A stretch of 34,965 nt of DNA from an uncultured Eubacteriales bacterium (GCA_900322215.1 ONYW01000015.1:1-34965); one strand, 5' to 3'. Numbered from the stretch's first letter, positions 8,054-15,852 are shown. Notes: generated by a model from the letters alone, not told the origin. Made by a program: numbers and translations.

Positions 8054-8131
8054 TGGGGTGAATAGTGGGATTCGAACCCACGACCTCCAGGGCCACAACC
8101 TGGCACGCTAACCAACTGCGCTATATCCACC
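8054..8131 (-). tRNA. tRNA-His (anticodon GTG)
   Basis: Acceptor GTGGATA/TATTCAC with the histidine-specific extra G at -1 (position 8131) opposite discriminator C. Anticodon loop TTGTGGC, encoded CCA. Confidence 0.95.
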
Positions 8132-8153
8132 ATACTGCGGACTTTCCGTCCGC

Positions 8154-8230
8154 TGGCGAGCCTGAAGGGATTCGAACCCCCGACACACGGCTTAGAAGGC
8201 CGTTGCTCTATCCTGCTGAGCTACAGACTC
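8154..8230 (-). tRNA. tRNA-Arg (anticodon TCT)
   Basis: 77 bases, acceptor GAGTCTG/CAGGCTC, anticodon stem ACGGC/GCCGT around CTTCTAA, T loop TTCGAAT, encoded CCA. Confidence 0.95.
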
Positions 8231-8238
8231 AAAAAAAA

Positions 8239-8312
8239 TGGAGCGGGTGATGGGAATCGGACCCACGCAATCAGCTTGGAAGGCTGACATTCTACCATTG
8301 AACTACACCCGC
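8239..8312 (-). tRNA. tRNA-Gly (anticodon TCC)
   Basis: 74 bases, acceptor GCGGGTG/CACCCGC, anticodon stem TCAGC/GCTGA around CTTCCAA, encoded CCA. First gene of the Gly-Arg-His unit. Confidence 0.95.
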
Positions 8313-8343
8313 AAAAAGATGCTCGTCAATTTGACGCTTGAAA

Positions 8344-8372
8344 ATAGTATCATACAATCTGGTTAATGTCAA
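8344..8372 (-). promoter_or_regulatory. Promoter for the tRNA Gly-Arg-His unit
   Basis: TTGACA (8367-8372), 17 bases and TACTAT (8344-8349) on the minus strand, about 30 bases before tRNA-Gly. Confidence 0.8.
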
Positions 8373-8402
8373 GGAATTTGACAAGATTATACTCAACAAA
8401 AA

Positions 8403-9005
8403 TTAGAAATCGTCTGTGGCTTCCCCGTCGTCACCTGCGGTTGTGCGGAAGTATTCCTCGTTCTTTGCGCTCGGGAGTATGGTTTTGTTTTTCAAACTCT
8501 CGACGACGAAGTGACAAACTATACCCGTGACAAACCCCGCGATAAAACCCGCGACGAGCATATACGGCAAATAGACCACGACGCTCTGCCCCACGATCAG
8601 CGTCGCGACGAGTATTTGCATTGCGTTGTGGAGCATAGCGCCCGCCACCGACACTCCCGTCGTACTGAAAAATCCGCTGTGAGAGAGCAGTACCATTGCG
8701 GTATATGCCACAAGCGCAGCAGGAACCGACCACAGCATCGACGAGAAGTTGCCCGAAAACACCGCCGTCAAAAAACAACGGAGAATGAGTATCACATACC
8801 CTTGCCACACCCCGACGAGCAGGAAGCACGCAAGTAGCACCACGTTGCCGAGTCCGAGTTTTGCATACGGCAGCGCGGGCACGATCGGCGGGAGCAAAAT
8901 TTCTATCACTCCGACGATGAGCGCGAGCGCAAGGAAAATGCCGGAGAGTGCGATACGTTTGGCGGTGAACGACGTCAACCGCATTTTTTGAGAGTGCGTT
9001 TTCAC
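8403..9005 (-). CDS. Gx transporter family membrane protein (heptaprenyl diphosphate synthase component I-like, EetB-type)
   Basis: This hydrophobic protein of 200 residues has about five or six membrane segments. It carries the family pattern of short charged N-terminus, ALSGIFLALALIVG, PYAKLGLGNVVLLACFLLVG and a central SMLWSVPAALVAY helix (Pfam Hpre_diP_synt_I). An ATG at 9107 would give a longer form, but that extension lies inside the upstream gene and is hydrophilic. I chose GTG at 9005, which overlaps the upstream stop as GTGA and has AAGGTGG about 10 bases upstream. Homologues include EetB of flavin-based extracellular electron transfer. The neighbours, NusG domain II and ApbE, support a redox membrane role, but this is inference. 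Confidence 0.82.
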   Translation of the reverse strand: MKTHSQKMRLTSFTAKRIALSGIFLALALIVGVIEILLPPIVPALPYAKLGLGNVVLLACFLLVGVWQGYVILILRCFLTAVFSGNFSSMLWSVPAALVAYTAMVLLSHSGFFSTTGVSVAGAMLHNAMQILVATLIVGQSVVVYLPYMLVAGFIAGFVTGIVCHFVVESLKNKTILPSAKNEEYFRTTAGDDGEATDDF

Positions 9006-9394
9006 GTGACTGCGTCCACCTTTTTCGATACTGTCTTTATGACTACTTTGTTTGGCAAACAAACGATAATTCCACCGCTGTTTCCGATCGGCGAGGAATG
9101 CACGCAAAGTTGCTCGGAGCAGTCGCTGTGCTCGACGAAGACTTTGCCGTTCTCGACCCTTATCGTCATCCTGCCGTCAAGGATGTCGACGGACTTGTTT
9201 TCGGCAAGATTAAGGGTGTATCTGAGATTTCCGTCCACGTACACTTCGGCATATTCCGCCTTGTGTCCCGTGGCAAGCACGACAGTCAGCACGACTGCGA
9301 CAATGACGACTATGAGGAGCAAAATATCTCCCCATTTGAACAGCGATTTGAGTGCGCCGCGTCTTTCCTTTTTGTCGTTTGTCTGTGCTTTCAT
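9002..9394 (-). CDS. NusG domain II-containing membrane protein
   Basis: This 130-residue protein has one membrane segment near residues 23-45 and an extracytoplasmic NusG domain II (about 50-125). The domain shows the typical IRVENGKVFVEHSDC and CVHSSPIGNSGGIIVCLPNKVVIK segments, including the paired cysteines in SDCSEQLC. Such proteins are usually found beside Gx transporters and ApbE in Clostridia, and a related domain occurs in EetA. It has nothing to do with transcription factor NusG beyond the fold. The ribosome site is weak. The stop overlaps the next gene by 4 bases. Confidence 0.85.
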   Translation of the reverse strand: MKAQTNDKKERRGALKSLFKWGDILLLIVVIVAVVLTVVLATGHKAEYAEVYVDGNLRYTLNLAENKSVDILDGRMTIRVENGKVFVEHSDCSEQLCVHSSPIGNSGGIIVCLPNKVVIKTVSKKVDAVT

Positions 9395-9476
9395 AACTCG
9401 TGCGATTTCTCTTTATATTTGCAAAACGCGTATTTTAATGTGCAATTCAAGTGGAATAAACCGATTGTCGTGCAAT

Positions 9477-10520
9477 TTACACTTCTATTTCAAAACTTAT
9501 GTTTCCAAAGGTTTCGCTCTTCATTTCGCCGTTTATAACGACACTTGAGAACGGATACCTGCCGTCCTTTTCGAGTGCCTCTAAAAGGGCTAATCCCTTC
9601 TCTTTTCCAAGCACGACGATAGCCGTTGCAACCGCGTCGGCAAACGCGCCGTTTGATGAAATTACCGTTGCCGAGACAACGCCGTCCGCGCCCGACGTAT
9701 CGGCAGGATAACCCGTCGCAGGGTTTATGATATGGTGATAATAGACGGACGCGTCTCCTGCCTTCACCGTATAATATCTCTCATAATCTCCGCTCGTCGA
9801 GATGCACTCACCGTCTTTTAGTTCAAGCACGCCGAAGTACGGAGTGGCAAATTGTCTGTCGCGTCTTGACGGATTTGCAACCGCTATGGTGTACGTCTTG
9901 CCCTTTGCGGAGATGTTTCCGCCGAGGTCTATGAGCATCTTTTTGGCGGACACGATATCGCGCGCGAGGTCGGAAGCATACCCTTTTGCGATACCTCCGA
10001 AGTCAAGCATGGCGCCCGGCAAAAGTTTGGTTATCGTGCGGTTTTCATAGTCGGCTTTGAACGCTTTGTCAAGTCCGACTACCGCTTTTTTCAAGAGTAT
10101 TTCCGCTGCGGTCGGCGGGGTGAACGCACTAAGTTCGCCAAAGGTATCGCCTGAGAACTTCCACAGTCTTACGAGCGGATAGACGCTTGGATCGTATGCC
10201 CCGTCCGACGCCTCGAAGACGTACTCCGCAACGCTCATTATCTCCATCGTCTCGGCATGGCATACGACGGGAACGCCGACTTCCGCATTGTTTATGCGGT
10301 TCAAATCACTCCCCTCCAGGGTCGGCGAAAGAATCTTTTCAAGCGCGTCCATATATGACTTCACTGTCCTCGCGTCCTTGCTCGGTCTTACGGAAGACGC
10401 TACGTCCACCGTGAGAAAAGTGCCGAAAACAAAATATTGCTCCGTCGCCGAACACGCCGTAAACGAAGCAATACAGATGATGACCAGTATTAAAACGAGA
10501 AAAATCTTTGTGCTTTTCAC
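9477..10520 (-). CDS. apbE: FAD:protein FMN transferase, lipoprotein (ApbE family)
   Basis: This enzyme covalently attaches FMN from FAD to a Thr or Ser of target redox proteins on the outside of the membrane. The 347-residue protein begins with a lipoprotein signal ending in SFTAC (Cys23). ApbE hallmarks are present: TVDV near the N-terminus, EGSDLNRIN, AYDPSVYPLVRLW, the flavin-binding LDFGGIAKGYASD, IDLGGNISAKG, and HHIINPATGYPAD with the metal-binding Asp in NGAFADAVATA. The start is GTG with GGAG 5 bases upstream. It lies 43 bases after degV and 82 before the NusG-II gene, so it is probably in one operon. No obvious flavinylation target is in the window. Confidence 0.93.
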   Translation of the reverse strand: MKSTKIFLVLILVIICIASFTACSATEQYFVFGTFLTVDVASSVRPSKDARTVKSYMDALEKILSPTLEGSDLNRINNAEVGVPVVCHAETMEIMSVAEYVFEASDGAYDPSVYPLVRLWKFSGDTFGELSAFTPPTAAEILLKKAVVGLDKAFKADYENRTITKLLPGAMLDFGGIAKGYASDLARDIVSAKKMLIDLGGNISAKGKTYTIAVANPSRRDRQFATPYFGVLELKDGECISTSGDYERYYTVKAGDASVYYHHIINPATGYPADTSGADGVVSATVISSNGAFADAVATAIVVLGKEKGLALLEALEKDGRYPFSSVVINGEMKSETFGNISFEIEV

Positions 10521-10563
10521 TTTTTCTCCAAACGCAAAAACCTTGCCTATTGCAACGTTCGCG

Positions 10564-11430
10564 TTATTTTTTCATAAAGATGATGCCGATAGTGCCGGGG
10601 CCTGCGTGCGCGCCGATGACAGGACCGACAGGTTGTCTCCAAATCTCCGCCTTCAAATCGGGGTGATTCTCTTTGAGTCTTGCGAGCATATCCTCCGCCG
10701 CGTCGGGATTTATGGCGTCGAGAATGCAAATAGGCGCACCTTCCGTCTCCTTGTACTCCTCGTCAAATCTTTCGAGCATATAGCGGACAGCCTTTTTCAT
10801 ACCGTTTTGCTTCGAGCAAAGGTCGAGTTTGCCCTCGTTGTCGACTGAAAGCACGGGCTTTATCTGCATCAAGTTGCCGATAGCCGCCTTTGCGGGAGAA
10901 ATACGTCCTCCGCGCGCAAGATACTTCATATCTTCGACGACGAAGTAGATGCCGACGTGGTCCACTATGCTCTCGAGATATTCGTAGGTCGCGTCGATGT
11001 CGTCGCCGTGTTCACGGCAAAACTTTGCGCCGAGGTAGACGAGTATGCCCGAACCCATGCAAATATTTTTCGTGTCAAATTGGCGATACTTGACGTTCGG
11101 ATACTCCTCTTTAAGTTCAGCGATCGCGGGAGCAAGATAGTTGAAAGTGCCTGACATCGCAGTCGAGAAAGTCATATAGAGTATATCTTCGCCCTTTTCA
11201 AAATACGGCTTGAAGATGTCATAGTATATCGCTTGGTTGAGACCGGCGGTCTTCGCGCTCGCGCCGTTTCTCATTCTTGTGAAGAAAGCGTCCGTGTCCG
11301 TCTCTTCGCCGAGGTCGGCAAGTTTTTCCTCGCCGTCGATTATATAAGGCATACGAATGACTTTCAGGTCATATTCGTTTGCATGTGTATACCAAAGTTC
11401 GCAGTCTGTATCGCAAAATAAAATTGCCAT
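10564..11430 (-). CDS. DegV family fatty acid-binding protein
   Basis: DegV/FakB proteins bind a fatty acid and, with a FakA kinase, present it for phosphorylation and phospholipid synthesis. The 288 residues carry the family signature around MTFSTAMSGTFN (fatty acid carboxylate contacts), the TKNICMGSGILV helix, the MKYLARGGRISP motif and a C-terminal GPVIGAHAGPGTIGI loop. No FakA homologue is in the window. The ATG has GGAG 7 bases upstream and a consensus promoter. It is likely the first gene of the degV-apbE-nusG-II-Gx unit. Confidence 0.92.
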   Translation of the reverse strand: MAILFCDTDCELWYTHANEYDLKVIRMPYIIDGEEKLADLGEETDTDAFFTRMRNGASAKTAGLNQAIYYDIFKPYFEKGEDILYMTFSTAMSGTFNYLAPAIAELKEEYPNVKYRQFDTKNICMGSGILVYLGAKFCREHGDDIDATYEYLESIVDHVGIYFVVEDMKYLARGGRISPAKAAIGNLMQIKPVLSVDNEGKLDLCSKQNGMKKAVRYMLERFDEEYKETEGAPICILDAINPDAAEDMLARLKENHPDLKAEIWRQPVGPVIGAHAGPGTIGIIFMKK

Positions 11431-11483
11431 ATTGAATCTCCTTTTGCTGTTTCTATATATTATTTTATCTTCTTTATTTTTTA

Positions 11484-11512
11484 ATTTTATAGTAAATCAC
11501 AATATTTGTCAA
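11484..11512 (-). promoter_or_regulatory. SigA-type promoter for degV
   Basis: TTGACA (11507-11512), 17 bases and TAAAAT (11484-11489) on the minus strand. Confidence 0.8.
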
Positions 11513-11547
11513 CAATTCCCGCCCCTAATCGCTTTTGCGGATTAAAA

Positions 11548-11601
11548 AGGAAACATAATCAAAAATTAAAACTTTTAATGTTCCTTTAAGAATTGGGCAA
11601 T
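11548..11601 (+). promoter_or_regulatory. Imperfect inverted repeat upstream of the trypsin-like protease gene
   Basis: AAAGGAAACAT and ATGTTCCTTT arms pair around an A/T-rich centre about 50-100 bases before the start codon at 11647. It may be an operator or a terminator for leftward or rightward RNA. A weak promoter candidate, TTGGGC then GAATGA after 17 bases, follows it. Confidence 0.35.
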
Positions 11602-11646
11602 ACTATATAGGCATAGAATGAAATTTAGATATGAAGAGGTGTTTTT

Positions 11647-12789
11647 ATGAACGACGACTTCGACAATTTCTTTGACGATCAAAGACCTCAGCAACAACCT
11701 GAGACTCCGATATACCACACTCCCGAGCCAAAGCGCCCGAAGACAAACGCGGCGGTTGTCATAAGCATCGTAGTGAGCATTGTCATGTGCCTCGTGGTGC
11801 TTGTCAACGTACTCGTGCTTGCGACGCTCAAACAGACTATTGCGGACGAATATGCAAGTTCGCTTCAAGCGAGCATGAAAGAGCAATACTCCGCGGCTAT
11901 CGGCGACGCTCTCAAAAACTCGGATATTGTCGACGACGTTGTCGAGCAGGCAACGAAAGACGCGGTGACAACGCTCAGTTCTTCCGTCGGCGTCGTGGCA
12001 AACGAACAAGTTGCTCCGTCCGTCGCAAGACTGTATATGTACACGTCGACAACAGCGAATACGGCGACCGACTCGTATGCCGGACTCGCAACGGGATTTT
12101 TGATTACGGACACCGACTCAACAGGCACGACTCAAAGATACATCGTCACAAACGCGCACTGCGTAAGATATGAAAAGGCTACTTCAAGAAGTTCAAGCGG
12201 CGGTTTTTGGGGCTTCGGTCAAACGACGACAACCTATTCTTGGGCAAGTTACGGCACGATAGTCGCCATGTTTGAAAACGACGACTCCCTGTACAAACTC
12301 GAAATCGTAGCATACGGCTCATACACGGGCGACCACCTCAAAGCGGAAAACGACGAACCGGATCTCGCATTGCTCCGCGTAGTCGGCACACAACCGTCCA
12401 ACAGCGCACATCCGTCCCTTAAAATCGCACAAAGCGATGCGGCTATCTACCGCGGTATGGAAGTCGCACTCGTCGGCAACCCGCAAGGCGTCGGCGAAAC
12501 AAACAGCATCTCGGTCGGTACAGTCTCGCAAACGGGTATCACGATTTCAAGTTGGGGCTCGGGCTCCTTCGTTATGACGGACGCGGCAGTCAACAGCGGC
12601 AACTCCGGCGGTCCTATGGTCAACAACCTCGGCACCGTAGTCGGCGTCGTAGAATCCAAGCTCGTCAGCGACGGTATCGAAAACATGGGCTTTGCCCTCT
12701 CCGTCGATACGCTTCGCGACTTCCTGACCTGGGCAACGAAATCCGCAAACAACCAAATCGGCGCAAACATAACTCTATCCCTCAAATAA
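11647..12789 (+). CDS. Membrane-anchored trypsin-like serine protease (S1C, HtrA-like) without PDZ domain
   Basis: The 380-residue protein has a Pro/Gln-rich cytoplasmic N-terminus, one membrane helix (about 36-61), a likely coiled linker (60-120) and an extracytoplasmic S1C protease domain. The triad is His171 in VTNAHC, Asp239 in PDLALLRV and Ser320 in NSGNSGGPM. HtrA proteins normally continue into one or two PDZ domains. This one stops about 25 residues after the protease fold, so substrate control must differ. AGAGGTG precedes the ATG. It is one of only two plus-strand genes. A role in envelope protein quality control is inferred. Confidence 0.92.
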   Translation: MNDDFDNFFDDQRPQQQPETPIYHTPEPKRPKTNAAVVISIVVSIVMCLVVLVNVLVLATLKQTIADEYASSLQASMKEQYSAAIGDALKNSDIVDDVVEQATKDAVTTLSSSVGVVANEQVAPSVARLYMYTSTTANTATDSYAGLATGFLITDTDSTGTTQRYIVTNAHCVRYEKATSRSSSGGFWGFGQTTTTYSWASYGTIVAMFENDDSLYKLEIVAYGSYTGDHLKAENDEPDLALLRVVGTQPSNSAHPSLKIAQSDAAIYRGMEVALVGNPQGVGETNSISVGTVSQTGITISSWGSGSFVMTDAAVNSGNSGGPMVNNLGTVVGVVESKLVSDGIENMGFALSVDTLRDFLTWATKSANNQIGANITLSLK

Positions 12790-12820
12790 TAAACAAATTC
12801 TTCATTCTCTCCAAAATATT

Positions 12821-12846
12821 AAAAGACACTCGCTTGAGTGTCTTTT
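12821..12846. terminator. Bidirectional terminator between convergent genes
   Basis: A perfect stem AAAAGACACTC/GAGTGTCTTTT around GCTT gives a T tract on either strand. It serves the plus-strand protease and the minus-strand lipoprotein. Confidence 0.85.
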
Positions 12847-12871
12847 AGTTATTGCAAATTTCTCTATTACA

Positions 12872-13369
12872 TCAGTACTGCCTCGCTATCGCCAAAAGTT
12901 TGTAGTCACCTATCATCACAATATTGTCGTAGCGATACATATTCCAGTTTTTAACGAGTTCCGCGTTTTCTTCAGAAGATTTGTACTCTTTGCACATATC
13001 TTCAACCCAGTCGCCTGTCGCTTTGTCGCTACAATAGATGATGTAGAGCAGTTGCACGACTTGAGCGGTTTCGCCTTTCTCGGCTTGCTCGCCCGAACTT
13101 CCGTCAAGAGTTGCACCGTCAACGACTTCACCTGACGTACCGTCCAACTTTGCGAGCAAAATATCTTTTATACTCATGCCCTTTGACTGCCACTCGGCGA
13201 TCATAGGAGCGGAACGCTCGTACGTGACGGCGGCGCCGCTATCTTTGAGACGCTTTATGACGTTTTCCTCTTTCATACCGATTTTAAGACATGCGGTAAA
13301 CATACACACGAGCAGTGCGACGAGCAAAACGACTGATACAACTGAAAATAATGTTCTCTTGTTTTTCAT
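12872..13369 (-). CDS. Putative lipoprotein of unknown function
   Basis: I do not recognise this 165-residue protein. It starts with a classic lipoprotein signal (MKNKR, hydrophobic core, then CMFTAC with Cys27 as the likely lipid site). The rest is a charged, mostly helical-looking domain with a Gly/Ser/Glu-rich linker near residues 77-98. The ATG directly follows GAGGT with no spacing, and the promoter -10 box is only 6 bases upstream. Either the mRNA is leaderless or the start is unusual. It converges on the protease gene across a shared terminator. Confidence 0.75.
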   Translation of the reverse strand: MKNKRTLFSVVSVVLLVALLVCMFTACLKIGMKEENVIKRLKDSGAAVTYERSAPMIAEWQSKGMSIKDILLAKLDGTSGEVVDGATLDGSSGEQAEKGETAQVVQLLYIIYCSDKATGDWVEDMCKEYKSSEENAELVKNWNMYRYDNIVMIGDYKLLAIARQY

Positions 13370-13375
13370 ACCTCA

Positions 13376-13404
13376 ATGATAAAACGCAAAACAAAATCTG
13401 TCAA
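13376..13404 (-). promoter_or_regulatory. SigA-type promoter placed for a leaderless mRNA
   Basis: TTGACA (13399-13404), 17 bases and TATCAT (13376-13381) on the minus strand. Transcription should begin at or within a base or two of the ATG at 13369. Confidence 0.7.
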
Positions 13405-13553
13405 TAGTTTTGTTTTCAACAAAAAAGCAGGACGCCGACTCGGTTTGCTTTGGAACAACCGGCAATATGCCAGAGAGGTATAGCGCAAACTGGAAGAATT
13501 TGGCAGGTATCAAAGAGCGCACTTCACACACAATAAGTTCGGGAGGAAAAGTT

Positions 13554-13688
13554 ATGAAAAAATCACTACTCATCGGCGCAATGATTGGAATTGTCGGAGC
13601 GACATGCGTATATGCAAGTCAGTCTCGTAGTTCCGTAAAGAGATTAAAGCGCGCATTTATTCACAAACTTGAAGACGCAATAATGTAG
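13554..13688 (+). CDS. Small membrane protein, 44 residues, unknown function
   Basis: The start at 13554 is decided by GGGAGGAAAA immediately upstream. The frame is open back to 13410, but those residues lack a ribosome site. The protein has one N-terminal hydrophobic segment (LLIGAMIGIVGATCVYA) and a basic then amphipathic tail (SVKRLKRAFIHKLEDAIM), like small YtxH-type or other single-pass proteins. A strong terminator follows 18 bases after the stop, which supports a real transcription unit. Confidence 0.65.
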   Translation: MKKSLLIGAMIGIVGATCVYASQSRSSVKRLKRAFIHKLEDAIM

Positions 13689-13705
13689 TCTTCACTCCTA
13701 CTGAC

Positions 13706-13757
13706 AGCACGATAAGTGTTTTGAAACCGCTATATCGCAACACTTATCGTGCTTTTA
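13706..13757 (+). terminator. Terminator after the 44-residue membrane protein
   Basis: The 15 bp arms AGCACGATAAGTGTT (13706-13720) and AACACTTATCGTGCT (13739-13753) are followed by TTTT. Confidence 0.8.
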
Positions 13758-13927
13758 TATATTTCAAAACAACCAAATTACAATTGTTACAATATATCTA
13801 TTTGATGAGCAAACGACTCGTGTTTTTGCAAAAAACCCTACTAAACAGTAACAAACTTGCTCGTGTTTTGCGCCCACGCCTGCTTTCCCGCCTTTATTAT
13901 CAAAACACATTTCGTGTTTTTGCTGAT
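13758..13927. other. Non-coding A/T-rich gap
   Basis: No ORF with a ribosome site is seen. A small hairpin, AAACAC-atttc-GTGTTT, lies near 13901-13920, and a weaker related sequence with GCTCGTGTTTT lies near 13859. Confidence 0.5.
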
Positions 13928-13957
13928 AAAAAGAACGGCACCGCTTTTTGCAGTGCC
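13928..13957 (-). terminator. Terminator after nifS-nifU
   Basis: On the minus strand GGCACTGC-AAAAA-GCGGTGCC is followed by GTTCTTTTT. A separate perfect palindrome, AGGCAAAACGTTTTGCCT, lies upstream at 13994-14011, just after the nifU stop. Confidence 0.75.
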
Positions 13958-14014
13958 GACAGTAACAAATTGAAAATAAAATTTGTTAAACTTAGGCAAA
14001 ACGTTTTGCCTGGT

Positions 14015-14398
14015 TTATTGCGCAGTGCCATCTGCGACGCGCTTTCTATAGTCATTGACCGCTTCCCTTATCGCCTCTTCGGCAAGAACCGAACAATGGA
14101 TTTTTTGCGGAGGAAGACCGTGAAGTTCTTCAATAACTTCTTTATTTGTGAGAGCGAGAGCCTCTTCGACCGTCTTGCCGATGATCATACCCGTCGCAGT
14201 AGAACTTGACGCGACTGCCGCCGCGCAACCGAACGTCTTGAACTTTGCGTCCTTGATGACGTTGTCCTCGATTCTCAAAGTGATTTGCATGATGTCGCCG
14301 CAAACCTCATTCCCGACTGTGCCAATACCGTTGTAGTTTTCGACCTCGCCCATGTGTTGAGGATCTTTGAAAACTTCCATAACTTTTTCGTTGTACAT
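14015..14398 (-). CDS. nifU: Fe-S cluster assembly scaffold, IscU/NifU N-terminal type
   Basis: This 127-residue scaffold protein builds [2Fe-2S]/[4Fe-4S] clusters from sulfur delivered by the cysteine desulfurase next door. The three conserved cysteines are present: Cys33 in EVCGD (with Asp35), Cys58 in FGCAAA and Cys102 in KIHCSVLAEEA. The frame is open to 14479, but those extra residues are basic and not family-like. ATG at 14398 has GGAGAG upstream and begins with the usual MYNEKVMEVF. No C-terminal Nfu domain is present. It is co-transcribed with nifS 91 bases upstream. Confidence 0.93.
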   Translation of the reverse strand: MYNEKVMEVFKDPQHMGEVENYNGIGTVGNEVCGDIMQITLRIEDNVIKDAKFKTFGCAAAVASSSTATGMIIGKTVEEALALTNKEVIEELHGLPPQKIHCSVLAEEAIREAVNDYRKRVADGTAQ

Positions 14399-14489
14399 AA
14401 TACTCTCCACGGCACTTTTGTGCCTAAAATTTATTTTTCTTTCATTCCGCCTGCTTTGCGTGGTTTGCGCAAAGCGCAAGTCATTCTCT

Positions 14490-15656
14490 TCACTTCTTGT
14501 AAAGCGGAGACATTGCGCGGAGTTTTTTGACGATTTTTACAAGTTCATCGACTGTATAGTCAACCTCTTGCATAGTGTTGTGTTTGCCAAATGTAAAGCG
14601 GATCGAGCCGTGCGCCGTACCGACTGGGACTCCTATTGCAAGCAGCGTACGAGACGGTTCGAGCGAACCCGACGAACACGCGGAGCCGGACGAAGCGGAG
14701 ATGCCCGCAAGGTCGAGCGAGAACAGAATTGATTCGCCCTCTATATAGCGGAAACTGAAACTTGCGTTGTTCGGAAGTCTCTTTGACGTATCCTTTGCAC
14801 CGTTATACATGATGTCGTCGATTTCCGCCTGCACGCGCTCCACAAAGTGGTCGCGAAGTGACGCAACGTATTTGTCGTCCTCCTCCAATGTGGCAAGTGC
14901 CTCTTCTAGCGCGACAGCCATACCGACGATGCCGGGCGTGTTGGACGTTCCGCCTCTATGCGCGCGCTCTTGCTCGCCACCCGAGAGGAGTTTTTCCATC
15001 TTTACGCCGTTTCTTATATACAGGACGCCCATGCCCTTAGGTCCGTAAAACTTGTGCGCGGACATAGAAAGCATATCGACTCCCAAGTCTTTGACGTCAT
15101 ATCTCACGGCACCCGTTGCCTGCACCGCGTCTGTATGGAACAAAACTCCGTGCTTGTGGGCGATGCTTGCAAGTTCCTTTATCGGCTCTATCGTGCCTAT
15201 CTCGTTGTTTGCATACATGATGCTCACGAGAATCGTGTCCTCGCGTATTGCGTTTTCAAGGTCGGCGGGATTTACAAAGCCCTCACTGTCAACGGGAAGA
15301 TACGTCACCTCATACCCATATTTTTCGAGTTGTTTGCAACTCGAATGGATTGCAGGATGCTCGATTTCGGACGTGATAATGTGTTTGCCTTTCGTGCCGT
15401 ACTCGAGCGCTGCGCCTTTCACTGCCCAGTTGTCAGCCTCCGTACCGCAGGACGTAAAATATATCTCGCTCGGCTTTGCGCCTATACAGTTTGCAATGCA
15501 AACTCGCGCGTCGTTGACAGCCTTTGCGCCGTCTCTGCCGTATACGTGTTGAGAGTTCGGATTGCCAAAGACTTCCGTAAAATACGGTTTCATTGCCTCG
15601 AATGCTTTCGGTGACAGCGGCGTGGTTGCCGCATGGTCGAGATAAATACTCTTCAT
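14490..15656 (-). CDS. nifS: Cysteine desulfurase, NifS/IscS family
   Basis: This PLP enzyme removes sulfur from cysteine to give alanine and a protein persulfide for Fe-S assembly. It has 388 residues. The PLP lysine is Lys202 in SMSAHKFYGPKG. His104 lies in the EIEHPAI segment region, and the catalytic Cys327 is in SGSACSSGSLEPS, the short NifS/IscS-type loop. It starts YLDHAATTPLS as usual. The promoter is strong but about 165 bases upstream, leaving a long leader with predicted structure. No IscR/Rrf2 regulator is in the window. Confidence 0.95.
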   Translation of the reverse strand: MKSIYLDHAATTPLSPKAFEAMKPYFTEVFGNPNSQHVYGRDGAKAVNDARVCIANCIGAKPSEIYFTSCGTEADNWAVKGAALEYGTKGKHIITSEIEHPAIHSSCKQLEKYGYEVTYLPVDSEGFVNPADLENAIREDTILVSIMYANNEIGTIEPIKELASIAHKHGVLFHTDAVQATGAVRYDVKDLGVDMLSMSAHKFYGPKGMGVLYIRNGVKMEKLLSGGEQERAHRGGTSNTPGIVGMAVALEEALATLEEDDKYVASLRDHFVERVQAEIDDIMYNGAKDTSKRLPNNASFSFRYIEGESILFSLDLAGISASSGSACSSGSLEPSRTLLAIGVPVGTAHGSIRFTFGKHNTMQEVDYTVDELVKIVKKLRAMSPLYKK

Positions 15657-15823
15657 ATTGCCTCTATATCAAAATTTATTATCAACTCTATGCCGACAAG
15701 CGTATTTACTCGTCAGCCTGTATCGCTCAAAAGCAACTGCCAAGACCGCCTGCAAAGCCTACAAACAGCGGCGGTTGCACTATACGCGACAAAATATGAA
15801 ACTTTTTTCATATCTACAAGATA
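15657..15823 (-). promoter_or_regulatory. Structured 5' leader of nifS-nifU
   Basis: The transcribed leader contains a 9 bp hairpin (15692-15700 with 15709-15717, including G-T pairs). A second set of arms around 15733-15778 has two competing pairings (15745-15750 with 1570-75 of that block, and 15733-15737 with 15774-15778). No ORF is convincing. It may be a regulatory RNA; I cannot match it to a known riboswitch. Confidence 0.45.
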
Positions 15824-15852
15824 TTTATAGCATATAGACTTTGAGTTGTCAA
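15824..15852 (-). promoter_or_regulatory. nifS: SigA-type promoter for nifS-nifU
   Basis: TTGACA (15847-15852), 17 bases and TATAAA (15824-15829) on the minus strand. Confidence 0.85.

Noticed and set aside
9002-9394. Transcription factor NusG
   Set aside because: Only the domain II fold is present, with a membrane segment and no NGN or KOW region.
13721-14209. 162-residue plus-strand frame overlapping nifU
   Set aside because: No ribosome site, overlaps a terminator and runs antisense into nifU; composition is that of a shadow frame.
15657-15823. T-box or named riboswitch before nifS
   Set aside because: No T-box sequence, specifier stem or terminator seen; no match to a riboswitch core I know.
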